This document shows, piece after piece, positions 23,300-33,380 of a stretch of DNA of 37,163 bases. Both the position numbers and the translations under genes were made by a program. Below the pieces are notes generated by a model that made no database searches, was not told where the DNA came from, and saw nothing but the letters and a program-made list of their open reading frames with translations. Position 1 is the stretch's first letter; each line of letters starts with the position of its first letter. This DNA is from Rhodospirillaceae bacterium UBA3470 (GTDB taxonomy: Bacteria; Pseudomonadota; Alphaproteobacteria; Rhodospirillales; Casp-alpha2): NCBI GenBank assembly GCA_002378125.1, contig DFRF01000097.1, positions 1 to 37,163 on the forward strand, read 5' to 3'.

Positions 23300-25828
23300 A
23301 TGGGAGACTTGCGTCTGATCCTCTGGCTCATGCGCTGTGAGATGCGCACCGGTCTTCATGGTTTCCGGGTATTCGTTGCCTGCCTTGCCCTGGGTGTCAC
23401 GGCCATTGCCGGTGTCGGCAGCATCGGTTCTTCAGTGACGGCCGGGCTGGAAGCCAACTCACAGACCCTCTTAGGCGGCGATATGGATCTACGTCTCCTG
23501 CACCGTGATTTCTCCGCGGAACACCAAGCGTGGCTGCAAGCAGAATCCGTTGGTATCTCAAAAATAATCAAGCTGCGAGCCATGGCACGGCCTGTCGAAA
23601 ACAATGACAAACGGAATTTGATCGAACTGAAGGGTGTCGATAAAGCCTACCCCCTGTTCGGGCGGTTCGTATCGTCGGCAACCGCACCTCTTCGGGAGCT
23701 GTTGCGTCAACGCGACGGCACATGGGGTGCCGTCGCCGACGCCAATCTTTTGGTTCGGCTAGGCCTAGCCGTGGGGGATCAGGTCCAGGTGGGCACCGCG
23801 GTCTTCACCCTTCGCGCGACAGTTGTAACAGAACCGGACAGAGCCGCCAGCTTATTCAGTTTTGGACCGCGTTTTCTCGTGTCGAGGGACGCTCTGGCGG
23901 CAACCAGCCTTATCCAGCCGGGCAGCCAAATTAGTTACCATACTCGTGTCGTTCTAGCGGACGATGTGGATCCATTGGATTGGCGATCGCGCCTGGCCGC
24001 AACTTTTCCTAAAGCAGGCTGGCGTGTGCGCGGGTTGAACAATGCGGCGCCCGGGATCCAGCAGTTCATCGATCGAATGACCATGTTTTTATCCTTTGTT
24101 GGCTTGACTGTCCTCCTCGTGGGAGGACTGGGGGTAGCGAACACAGTCAGCAGCTATCTGGATACCAAGACACGAACCATCGCGACGTTGAAGTGCCTTG
24201 GCGCCCCGGGACGGATGATATTTTACTTATTCATGGCGCAGATTCTTGGCATCGCCACTATTGGCATCTCCATTGGCCTCTTGGTCGGCAGCGGCCTCGC
24301 CTATGCGTTTGCCATCTTTTCTATTGGGCGCATGCCGGTCATCCCGGTCCCCGGCTTTTACGGAGAGCCATTGATTGTGGCTGGCGTATTCGGACTTCTG
24401 GTAGCGGTGACTTTCGCGCTCTGGCCCATTGCCCGCGCCCGGGAAGTGCCAGCGGCGACCCTATTCCGGGACGCCGTCGCGCCAATTACGACATGGCCAC
24501 GGCGAGCTTATATTGTGGCTACTCTGGTAGGTCTCATTTTACTGGCCGCTTTTACCATCCTCTCAGCCATTGATCGGGGATTCGCCACGTGGTTTGTGCT
24601 AAGCGCCGCCGCGACCATGGTATTGCTGCGGGGCGGGGCCTGGGTCGTAACGGCCGTCGCGAAACACGCACCGGCATTTGGCAGCCCCTCCTTCCGGTTA
24701 GCGCTAACAAACCTATGGCGGCCCGGCGGCGCGACGACGAGCATCATGCTGTCCATGGGGTGTGGTTTGGCGGTGCTGGTTACCGTCGGGCTTATCCACG
24801 GCAATCTTGCCCGGCAGATTGCCGAACAGTTGCCAGACCGCGCGCCGGCGTTTTTCTTCATGGACATACAGCCTCATCAGGTTGAACCCTTCGACAAAGC
24901 GGTCAATGGGGTCACCGGCACCGGAAACTATCAACGGGTACCGACGCTTCGCGGGCGTATAGTCAAGATCGCCGGCGTACCCGTGGCCAAACGGATGATC
25001 GCCGAGAACGCGCGTTGGGCCGTTCAAGGCGACAGGGTCTTAACCTATATGTCGGAGAAACCAGAGACCACAGAGGTCGTCGCCGGGTCATGGTGGCCGA
25101 AAGATTACAGGGGGCCGCCAGCCATTTCCCTAGATGCGGGCTTGGCCCGGGGTTTCGGAGTTTCGGTCGGAGACACGGTCTCCTTCAACATCCTGGGACG
25201 CGAGATCACCACGACTATCGCAAGCCTGCGTGAAATCAATTGGCGGAGCCTACGGTTCGATTTCGCAGTGATATTCGCACCGGGCACTTTAGAAAGCGCA
25301 CCGCAAACCCATATAGCCGCCATCGAAGCGCCGGTTGCCGCGGAAGATGCCGTAGAGAAGGCGGCGACCGACACCTTTCCCAATATCTCCGCAATCCGCG
25401 TCCGAGATACCTTGGCGGCCGCAGCCAATCTCGTCGCGGGCATCGGCGCGGCAGTCACCGGAATCGCCAGCGTCACAATTCTGGTCGGCGCCCTGGTATT
25501 GTCCGCAGCTGTTGCCGCCAATCGACGCCGTCAACAGTATGATGCTGTCGTCTTCAAGGTTCTGGGGGCGACGCGTCGACGTCTTCTGGGGGTATTTCTG
25601 ATGGAATACGGCGTTCTCGGCGCGGCCACAGCTTTGGTCGGGGCCGTTGTCGGGAACACCGCGGCGTGGGCCATCGTCACGTTTTTGATGAAAATGTCCT
25701 GGGTATTCCTGCCGAAAACCGTCGCCATCATAGCTTTGGTATGCCTTTTTATCGCCTTGAGCGTCGGGTTTGTAGGGACCTGGCGGGTGTTAGGGGAGAA
25801 GACGGCGCCTCACTTGCGAAATCAGTGA
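23300..25828 (+). CDS. FtsX-like ABC transporter permease, YbbP type
   Basis: An 842-residue permease. An N-terminal membrane helix (FVACLALGVTAIAGVGSI) is followed by a large extracytoplasmic domain, then an FtsX core (MFLSFVGLTVLLVGGLGVAN with KTRTIATLKCLGA), further helices, a second extracytoplasmic domain and a second FtsX core near the C terminus (IGAAVTGIASVTILVGALVL, then VVFKVLGATRRRLLGVFL). This duplicated layout is that of YbbP-type permeases working with a MacB/LolD-like ATPase. It is translated right after the ATPase gene. Confidence 0.93.
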   Translation: MGDLRLILWLMRCEMRTGLHGFRVFVACLALGVTAIAGVGSIGSSVTAGLEANSQTLLGGDMDLRLLHRDFSAEHQAWLQAESVGISKIIKLRAMARPVENNDKRNLIELKGVDKAYPLFGRFVSSATAPLRELLRQRDGTWGAVADANLLVRLGLAVGDQVQVGTAVFTLRATVVTEPDRAASLFSFGPRFLVSRDALAATSLIQPGSQISYHTRVVLADDVDPLDWRSRLAATFPKAGWRVRGLNNAAPGIQQFIDRMTMFLSFVGLTVLLVGGLGVANTVSSYLDTKTRTIATLKCLGAPGRMIFYLFMAQILGIATIGISIGLLVGSGLAYAFAIFSIGRMPVIPVPGFYGEPLIVAGVFGLLVAVTFALWPIARAREVPAATLFRDAVAPITTWPRRAYIVATLVGLILLAAFTILSAIDRGFATWFVLSAAATMVLLRGGAWVVTAVAKHAPAFGSPSFRLALTNLWRPGGATTSIMLSMGCGLAVLVTVGLIHGNLARQIAEQLPDRAPAFFFMDIQPHQVEPFDKAVNGVTGTGNYQRVPTLRGRIVKIAGVPVAKRMIAENARWAVQGDRVLTYMSEKPETTEVVAGSWWPKDYRGPPAISLDAGLARGFGVSVGDTVSFNILGREITTTIASLREINWRSLRFDFAVIFAPGTLESAPQTHIAAIEAPVAAEDAVEKAATDTFPNISAIRVRDTLAAAANLVAGIGAAVTGIASVTILVGALVLSAAVAANRRRQQYDAVVFKVLGATRRRLLGVFLMEYGVLGAATALVGAVVGNTAAWAIVTFLMKMSWVFLPKTVAIIALVCLFIALSVGFVGTWRVLGEKTAPHLRNQ

Positions 25829-25882
25829 GTTACCGGCCCTATACACTAATTGTGACCATTTGGTGACTGGTAGCAGTTCCCC

Positions 25883-25911
25883 TTGATTACCGTTCGTGAT
25901 GTGCTTATTTT
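25883..25911 (+). promoter_or_regulatory. Probable sigma-70-type promoter for the Bax-inhibitor family gene
   Basis: TTGATT (25883-25888) and TATTTT (25906-25911) are separated by exactly 17 bases, about 68 bases before the start at 25979. A second -10-like TATAGT lies downstream but lacks a matching -35. Confidence 0.5.
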
Positions 25912-25978
25912 ATGCGCTCAGGGCTTTTCCCGCTGGTGCGCCTATAGTTGCGTGCAGCAATAGATAGAGGAGTTTGTT

Positions 25979-26713
25979 ATGGCTCTTGGACCGAACAATC
26001 GCTTAGGCATGCGCACTCAGCAGATGTCTCATGATCAGGCATATGCGGCCGGTATCGATGAAGGCCTGCGGGCTTATATGCTCAAGGTATATAATTACAT
26101 GTGCATCGGCCTCGGGTTGACCGGTGCGGTGGCCTTCGCCACATCCACGTCACCGACCATGATGCAAGCTATTTACGGCACGCCACTACAATGGGTCGTC
26201 ATGTTGGCTCCGATCGGCCTCGTGTTTTTCTTGGCGGCGAAAGTGCAATCTATGAGAGCGTCTACCGCTCAGACCTTGTTCTGGGTTTACGCGGGCTCGA
26301 TGGGTCTGTCATTGGCCTATGTATTCGCGGTCTACACAGGCGAAAGTGTGGCAAGGGTCTTTTTCATCACTGCGGGTGCATTTGCCGGTCTTAGCCTGTA
26401 CGGCTACACGACCAAGCGTAATCTGTCGGGAATGGGTTCGTTTCTGATCATGGGCGTGATTGGCTTGCTGATTGCCGCCGTGGTCAATATGTTCCTGGAA
26501 AGCTCCGCATTGCAGTTTGCGATATCCGTTCTGGGTGTACTGATCTTTGCCGGCCTGACGGCTTATGACACGCAGAAAATCAAATCTATATATGTGGAAA
26601 GTGATGGAACCGCCGTTGCCGAGAAGAAGGCCATTATGGGCGCTCTGACGCTTTATCTGGACTTCATCAATATGTTCATCTTCTTGCTGCATTTGTTCGG
26701 CAATCGCGAATAG
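25979..26713 (+). CDS. Bax inhibitor-1 / YccA family membrane protein
   Basis: A 244-residue integral membrane protein with about seven hydrophobic helices. A soluble N terminus (RTQQMSHDQAYAAGIDEGLR) precedes LKVYNYMCIGLGLTGAVAF, which begins the first helix. The C-terminal end, FAGLTAYDTQKIK with later TLYLDFINMFIFLLHLFG, is the family signature; the conserved Asp residues there form the pH-sensitive calcium-leak gate in the bacterial structure (BsYetJ). AGAGGAG lies 8 bases before ATG 25979. It is a single gene with its own promoter and a strong terminator. Confidence 0.95.
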   Translation: MALGPNNRLGMRTQQMSHDQAYAAGIDEGLRAYMLKVYNYMCIGLGLTGAVAFATSTSPTMMQAIYGTPLQWVVMLAPIGLVFFLAAKVQSMRASTAQTLFWVYAGSMGLSLAYVFAVYTGESVARVFFITAGAFAGLSLYGYTTKRNLSGMGSFLIMGVIGLLIAAVVNMFLESSALQFAISVLGVLIFAGLTAYDTQKIKSIYVESDGTAVAEKKAIMGALTLYLDFINMFIFLLHLFGNRE

Positions 26714-26736
26714 TCTCGGCCGAACACGACTTCTGA

Positions 26737-26766
26737 AACCGCCCGGGATAACTCGGGTGGTTTTTT
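26737..26766 (+). terminator. Intrinsic terminator after the Bax-inhibitor family gene
   Basis: The arms AACCGCCCGGG (26737-26747) and CTCGGGTGGTT (26752-26762) pair over 11 positions, two of them G-U, around a four-base ATAA loop. They run into a T-tract at 26761-26766. The structure begins 24 bases after the stop codon. Confidence 0.88.
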
Positions 26767-26927
26767 GGCACGGGCTCTCTCGTCAGGCATAATCCCAACA
26801 CCCTAACGAAGCTCCAGATCGAGCCCTGCACGTCATTGCTGAGGCCCTTGTCTGATCGCGGCTAGTACGACAACACCATCCGCTCTTTCGGGGCCAACAG
26901 ACGAACGAATTGACGAGAGATGCCCTA

Positions 26928-27893
26928 ATGCCAAAGAACATCCGACTTCTGGTCACACGACAGTTTCCCGCCGATGTCCTTGCGCGGTGCGAACGCGACT
27001 ACACATGCACCTTCAATCCCGAGGATACCAATTGGATTGGCGATGAACTGATTGGTCGCGCCGCGGACCACGACGCCATATTCTTTTCTTCAGGAAACAA
27101 GTTCACGGCGGACGTAATTGCCGCACTACCAAAAAGCATCAAAGCACTTTCCACCTTTTCTGTTGGACATGAGCATATTGACCTGACTGCGGCCACAGAA
27201 CGGGGTCTTATGGTGATGAACACACCCGGCGTGCTGAATGAGGCGACAGCCGACATCGCGTTTATGCTACTGCTGTCTGCCTCGCGCCGGGCCAGCGAAG
27301 CCAATCGGATGGTTCGCAATGGCGATTGGGTCGGCTGGACACCTACGCAGATGCTGGGCGTCGGCATGCAGGGCAAACGCTTGGCGATACTAGGAATGGG
27401 CGGCATCGGTCGGGAAGTTGCAAAGCGCGGCCGCGCCTTTGGTATGACCATTCATTATCACAATCGTAGCGCCTTGCCCGACAACGACGCGAAAGGTGCT
27501 ATCTACCACAAGAGCGCTGATGAGCTGATGAAAGTGGCGGATTTCCTATCTATCAACTGCCCGATGACGCCAGAAATGATGAAATTTCTCAACGAGGACC
27601 GAATCGCGCTTCTGCCGCCCAACGCGATCATCGTAAACACCGCCCGTGGGGGGTTGATAGATGACGAAGCGTTAATCGCCGCTCTCAAATCCGGCCGCGT
27701 GTTTGCTGCCGGTCTGGACGTATTTGATGGCGAGCCCAATCTTCATCCCGAATACTGCGACTTGAACAACGTCGTTCTTCTGCCCCACGTGGGAAGTGCT
27801 ACGGTCGAAACCCGAAACGCAATGGGTTTCACGGCCCTGGATAATCTGGATGCCTTCTTTGACGGGAAGATACCAATAAACCGAATCTCGTGA
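26928..27893 (+). CDS. D-isomer-specific 2-hydroxyacid dehydrogenase (glyoxylate/hydroxypyruvate reductase type)
   Basis: A 321-residue NAD(P)-dependent dehydrogenase. It has the STFSVGHEHIDL block, the Rossmann motif LGMGGIGREVAKR, the NTARGGLIDDEAL block with the catalytic-arginine region, and the DVFDGEPNLHPEY and LLPHVGSATVETR blocks with the catalytic Glu and His. It likely reduces glyoxylate or hydroxypyruvate, though related enzymes act on other 2-keto acids. ATG 26928 is used because it starts the normal N terminus with GAGAG upstream; TTG 26910 is in frame. It follows the previous gene's terminator, so it has its own promoter. Confidence 0.93.
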   Translation: MPKNIRLLVTRQFPADVLARCERDYTCTFNPEDTNWIGDELIGRAADHDAIFFSSGNKFTADVIAALPKSIKALSTFSVGHEHIDLTAATERGLMVMNTPGVLNEATADIAFMLLLSASRRASEANRMVRNGDWVGWTPTQMLGVGMQGKRLAILGMGGIGREVAKRGRAFGMTIHYHNRSALPDNDAKGAIYHKSADELMKVADFLSINCPMTPEMMKFLNEDRIALLPPNAIIVNTARGGLIDDEALIAALKSGRVFAAGLDVFDGEPNLHPEYCDLNNVVLLPHVGSATVETRNAMGFTALDNLDAFFDGKIPINRIS

Positions 27894-28373
27894 CCCCAGG
27901 CTAGCTCGCGTGCCGGTGAGTACATTAACCAATATATGAACTATTTTGGTGATGAGATCGTCAATCCGGAAAACCTTTGGTAACTTAAACTAAGTGAGCA
28001 GATGCTCGTCGCTTCAACACGCGGCTCCATTCAATAAAATGATGGTTTCACTATGCCAAGCTAGAGGACGTGTCCCAACTCGAGGGAAGTCGAACAGCCC
28101 CCATTAAACTCACTTTCAGTCCCAATTTTATCGCAACTAAGGCGGGCAAAAAACTCAAAGCCTATCAGCAGAGCACTGCCGCAATGCCGCTGTTTTTTTA
28201 GGTCAGGTTATTCATGGAACAGGTTTTGCCAATCGCATACTTCCCTATCCCTGGCTAAAAATGCCCAAAACGCTACGTAATTGGATTTTAAAAGTTGGAC
28301 AAATCCATATGGTTGTTATGCAATCTCAGCGGTAAACCGCGCTCGATGATGTTTGTCAAAGGCAGATTGGCAC
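27894..28373. other. 480-base gap with possible gene remnants
   Basis: No intact gene was found. After the dehydrogenase stop the same frame stays open to 27981 and reads like protein (NYFGDEIVNPENLW at its end). A second open stretch runs from about 28046 to a TAG just after the CTGTTTTTTT run at 28190-28199 (WFHYAKLEDVSQL, later KKLKAYQQSTAAMP) without a good start codon. Both could be debris of deleted genes or chance. A possible terminator ends the second stretch. The region is AT-richer than the DNA on its left. Confidence 0.4.
28166..28199 (+). terminator. Possible intrinsic terminator with two bulged adenines
   Basis: CAGC-A-G-A-GCA (28166-28175) can pair with TGCCGCTG (28185-28192) over eight base pairs, leaving two single A bulges and a 9-base loop. 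A run of seven T follows at 28193-28199. No complete gene ends here, so it may be a relic of a lost gene or terminate read-through from the dehydrogenase. Confidence 0.45.
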
Positions 28374-28760
28374 ATGGACAAAAAAATCTGCGATATTAAC
28401 GATATTGAGGACAACGGTTCGGTAGGTTTCGTTGTTGATACCAAAGACGGTCGGTGTGGGCTAATGTTGATCCGCAAAAATGGCAAAGTTTACAGCTATT
28501 TAAATTCATGCCCGCACATTGGCACGCCTTTGGAACTCCAACCTAATCGTTTTCTTGATCGGTCAGGGCAACACATCTTGTGCTCGACCCACGGAGCCCT
28601 ATTCCAAGTCGAGGACGGCTTGTGCATCGCCGGACCTTGCGTCGATGATAAACTTACACCTGTTGCCGTGGACATCCGTGACGATGGTGTTTACGTGAAT
28701 GTAATGGAATTGCCAACACTATGGCCACCGCGCATCCCACCCCCAACGTTAGGCGCCTAG
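28374..28760 (+). CDS. Rieske [2Fe-2S] domain protein
   Basis: A 128-residue soluble single-domain Rieske protein. The cluster ligands are seen as CPHIGTPLE (Cys, His) and CSTHGALFQVEDGLC (Cys, His), and GPCVDDKLTPVAV follows. There is no membrane anchor, so it is a ferredoxin-like electron carrier or a regulatory subunit rather than a bc1 Rieske protein. ATG 28374 has AAAGG about ten bases upstream; TTG 28353 is an in-frame alternative. acs follows on the same strand after 118 bases with its own probable promoter. Its redox partner is unknown. Confidence 0.88.
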   Translation: MDKKICDINDIEDNGSVGFVVDTKDGRCGLMLIRKNGKVYSYLNSCPHIGTPLELQPNRFLDRSGQHILCSTHGALFQVEDGLCIAGPCVDDKLTPVAVDIRDDGVYVNVMELPTLWPPRIPPPTLGA

Positions 28761-28772
28761 TCCATCCCTGCC

Positions 28773-28801
28773 TTGAGTATTGGCAAGTTTTTTTTGATAA
28801 T
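28773..28801 (+). promoter_or_regulatory. Probable sigma-70-type promoter of acs
   Basis: TTGAGT (28773-28778) and GATAAT (28796-28801) are 17 bases apart, with an eight-T run in the spacer, 77 bases before the acs start. TTGATC occurs twice in the leader nearby, which might be an operator but is unproven. Confidence 0.5.
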
Positions 28802-28878
28802 TCAATTAAAGGGCACGATTTAGGTCTAATCAAAATTGGCCAGTTGATCGAACCCTATTTGATCTAGGAGACCATGCC

Positions 28879-30822
<1,944 letters not shown>

Positions 30823-31094
30823 ATTGAGGACGATAGTTCAGAGTGTAAAAACTTCTGCCTAGGCTCTTGAAAACCTCAGCCTGGCTAAGAGCAATCGATA
30901 GGAGCACTGTAAATTGTTGGGAATAGTCTTTGCCCAACTACCTCCTGAGAATTTACAAAATTTTTGCTAAACTATTAATAATAACTGTAGGACTCTACCC
31001 CACTCTCTCAGAGCAAATTTTCGCACCGCGTTTTTAATGGGACTTTTATACAGGAAGGCATGTTGCACGATAGCCATGAACAAGACTGCTCACG
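30823..31094. other. AT-rich gap after acs with small hairpins
   Basis: No gene was recognised. Shortly after acs, AGGCT (30861) can pair with AGCCT (30878), or GCTCTT (30863-30868) with AAGAGC (30887-30892); the two pairings exclude each other. GTTGGG (30916-30921) and CCCAAC (30933-30938) form a third hairpin. None is followed by a T-run. They could shape the acs mRNA 3' end. Confidence 0.35.
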
Positions 31095-31328
31095 TCAGAA
31101 ATCAATGCAACGACCTTTTCGCTCCCAATCACCATAGCGCGTAGGCTCAAGCCCTTTAGGTCCGCCCGTTTCGGTCTGACGAGGCGTCAAGTTTTCCTCT
31201 GAGGGTACTTTCTCACTGACTTCACCTGACCCCTCCATAGCAGCTAAGCTACGTCTCATTTTTTGCTTTGGTTTTGCGTTTTTGGCCAGATTTCTGGGAT
31301 TGATATCATCCACGCTCAGTGCCCCCAA
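31095..31328 (-). CDS. DUF1674 / SDHAF4-like protein
   Basis: A 77-residue protein ending in the strongly conserved family block GGPKGLEPTRYGDWERKGRC followed by IDF. The eukaryotic homologue SDHAF4 protects the flavinylated subunit of succinate dehydrogenase during assembly, and the bacterial family is presumed to do the same. The N-terminal two thirds are polar and poorly ordered, as in relatives. The start is uncertain: TTG 31328, GTG 31313 (behind a GGGGG run) and ATG 31259 are all possible. It is divergent from rsmB, a neighbour often seen in alphaproteobacteria. No sdh gene lies in this window. Confidence 0.85.
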   Translation of the reverse strand: MGALSVDDINPRNLAKNAKPKQKMRRSLAAMEGSGEVSEKVPSEENLTPRQTETGGPKGLEPTRYGDWERKGRCIDF

Positions 31329-31415
31329 AGATTTATCTTATACCGCCAAGATGGCGCATGTGAATAATATTTCAAGCGCCTTGCACTCCCGACAAGACTA
31401 AGGCAAGAGTGCTGC

Positions 31416-32717
31416 ATGGTTTTGGAGCCTTCTATTGCCACTCGAGCTGCAGCTACGGTTTTGATCAATGATGTCCTCCGGGCACGCCGTCCATTCGACT
31501 CTGCATTCTTTCATCTCGCTGAGCCTAAACTTATGTCCACAAGGGATCGAGCCTTTGTTCATAATTTAGCCATCACAACACTTCGCCAATTAGGCACAAT
31601 TGACCATCTAATACAGTTATGCTTACAGCGACCTCTGCCACACCGTGCCCACCAAGTTCACGATATTCTAAGGATTGGTTTTTGTCAGATCTTGTTCATG
31701 CAGGTCCCAGATCACGGGGCTGTTGCTTCCTCCGTGGAATTGACCAGACAACTTGGTCATTCAGCCCACATCAAGCTCGTGAATGCAGTTCTTCGGCGAC
31801 TGGCTCGCGATAACGTCAGTTTGGCTTCTGGTATTGATAAAGCGAAAGTCAACACACCGCAGTGGCTATGGGAAACGTGGTCAACAACCTACAGCGAAGA
31901 AATCTGCCGCCAGATAGCCACGGCCCACCTTGCACGGGCACCTCTCGATATTTCAACAAAAGGAGATCCACAGGCATGGGCGGCAGAGTTAGATGGTGAT
32001 ATCCTTTTTGCCAACACAATCCGTCTCACTGCCCGAGGTCAGATTAATGAACTTGCTGGTTTTAAAGATGGCCATTGGTGGGTTCAGGACGCAGCAGCGG
32101 GATTGGTTACGGAAATTGCTGGTGACGTCACTGGGAAATCAGTGATCGATCTATGTGCAGCTCCGGGCGGGAAAACCGCACAATTCCTCGCGCGTGGCGC
32201 CGTCGTAACTGCCGTCGATCGATCGCCGTTACGCTTAAAACGCCTCGAAAGTAACATGGAACGCCTCGGACTAACGCCACACGTAGTTCAGGCTGATGTA
32301 TTAAAATGGCATCCAGAAGATACAGCCGATATTGTAATGCTTGATGCGCCATGTAGCGCAACTGGCACTGCCCGCCGCCACCCAGACGTGCTGTGGTTAA
32401 AGTCAATGCCTAAAATTACCCAAATGGCGGCTGTCCAAAAGAAATTGATGTCGACCGCCGCCAAGTTGGTCGCGCCCGGTGGCCTATTGATTTTCGCCAC
32501 ATGTTCCTTGCAACCCGAGGAGGGGATAGATCACGTAGCCCCTTTTCTAGACTCGCATACTGCATTTCAACTTGAACCAATAGTGGCCGAAGAAGTTTAT
32601 GGTTTATCAGAAACCCTCACACCTTGCGGATGCTTTCGTAGTTTGCCATGCCATCTCTCAGACAGCGGCGGCATGGACGGATTCTTTGCTGCCCGATTTC
32701 GCCGACAAAACGTCTGA
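31416..32717 (+). CDS. rsmB: 16S rRNA cytosine-967-C5 methyltransferase RsmB
   Basis: A 433-residue enzyme with an N-terminal NusB-like helical RNA-binding domain (about residues 8-140, FDSAFFHLAEPKLMSTRDRA) and a C-terminal SAM-dependent methyltransferase. SAM motif I is VIDLCAAPGGKTAQFLA. The two catalytic cysteines lie in LDAPCSATGTARRHPDV and FATCSLQPEEG. It methylates C967 of 16S rRNA. The start codon lies just after an inverted GCACTC/GAGTGC pair. Base composition is more AT-rich than that of genes in the left half. Confidence 0.95.
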   Translation: MVLEPSIATRAAATVLINDVLRARRPFDSAFFHLAEPKLMSTRDRAFVHNLAITTLRQLGTIDHLIQLCLQRPLPHRAHQVHDILRIGFCQILFMQVPDHGAVASSVELTRQLGHSAHIKLVNAVLRRLARDNVSLASGIDKAKVNTPQWLWETWSTTYSEEICRQIATAHLARAPLDISTKGDPQAWAAELDGDILFANTIRLTARGQINELAGFKDGHWWVQDAAAGLVTEIAGDVTGKSVIDLCAAPGGKTAQFLARGAVVTAVDRSPLRLKRLESNMERLGLTPHVVQADVLKWHPEDTADIVMLDAPCSATGTARRHPDVLWLKSMPKITQMAAVQKKLMSTAAKLVAPGGLLIFATCSLQPEEGIDHVAPFLDSHTAFQLEPIVAEEVYGLSETLTPCGCFRSLPCHLSDSGGMDGFFAARFRRQNV

Positions 32718-32776
32718 TTGCTTTGATTTTTCGGACCATCGCGGGTAAATACCTCAGTCCATGAGGTTAATTAAAC

Positions 32777-33211
32777 ATGTCAGTGAAAAATGATTTACAC
32801 GAAGGTTTCGATCACAGCGAAGAAGTTCGTATCGGTTCGCCACGCGCCTTCGGTTTCGTATTTGCCGTAGTTTTTACCGTTATATCATTATGGCCGCTTC
32901 TAGAGGCTGCCCCTGTCCGTTTTTGGGCGGCAGGTATAGCCTGCGTATTTGCTGCCTGTGCCATTGTAAAACCCAGCCTTCTCCAGCCACTTAACCAAAT
33001 GTGGTTTTGGTTCGGCATCGCCCTGCATAAAATTATTAATCCGATAGTAATGGGATTTCTGTTTTTTATCACGGTTACCCCAACTGGCCTCATTTTTCGG
33101 CTGATTGGTAAGGATCCATTGAACCGAAAACCTGACCCAAATTGCGAAACCTATTGGATCGAACGAGATCCTGATGATTTTGTTCCTGAATCTATGCGAA
33201 ACCAGTTTTAA
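32777..33211 (+). CDS. SxtJ-like small membrane protein
   Basis: A 144-residue membrane protein with about three hydrophobic segments, near residues 25-42, 48-66 and 76-106, between a polar N terminus and a charged C terminus (YWIERDPDDFVPESM). It matches in size, layout and context the SxtJ family named from the saxitoxin operon, where it accompanies a carbamoyltransferase. Function is unknown. It begins the three-gene J-K-I run; the next ATG is 10 bases after its stop. Confidence 0.82.
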   Translation: MSVKNDLHEGFDHSEEVRIGSPRAFGFVFAVVFTVISLWPLLEAAPVRFWAAGIACVFAACAIVKPSLLQPLNQMWFWFGIALHKIINPIVMGFLFFITVTPTGLIFRLIGKDPLNRKPDPNCETYWIERDPDDFVPESMRNQF

Positions 33212-33220
33212 GGGTGCTAA

Positions 33221-33370
33221 ATGAGTTTCTTTGTTGAAATATGGACGTTTTTAAGAGCCCGAAAAAAATTCTGGTTGCTTCCGATTATTCTTACCATGGT
33301 GTTTTTTGGCGGGTTGGTCGTTCTCTCGCAAGGCTCAGCCGTGGCCCCTTTCATTTATACAATTTTCTAG
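33221..33370 (+). CDS. DUF5989 / SxtK-like single-span membrane microprotein
   Basis: A 49-residue protein starting MSFFVEIWTFLRARKKFW, followed by one membrane helix (about residues 18-36) and a short hydrophobic tail ending FIYTIF. Size, sequence pattern and position between an SxtJ-like gene and a carbamoyltransferase match DUF5989 and SxtK. A basic juxtamembrane patch (RARKK) suggests the N terminus is cytoplasmic. It probably forms a membrane complex with its neighbours, which is inference. Its stop lies 10 bases before the carbamoyltransferase GTG. Confidence 0.85.
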   Translation: MSFFVEIWTFLRARKKFWLLPIILTMVFFGGLVVLSQGSAVAPFIYTIF

Positions 33371-33380
33371 GCATAAACCC

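Noticed and set aside
28750..28759. Ten-base palindrome TAGGCGCCTA at the end of the Rieske gene
   Set aside because: No T-run follows and it overlaps the stop codon; too short to call a terminator or operator.
28773..28801. Sigma-54-like TTGGCAAG upstream of acs
   Set aside because: The GG of a -24 element is present but the required GC at -12 is replaced by TTGAT; the sigma-70-like reading fits better.
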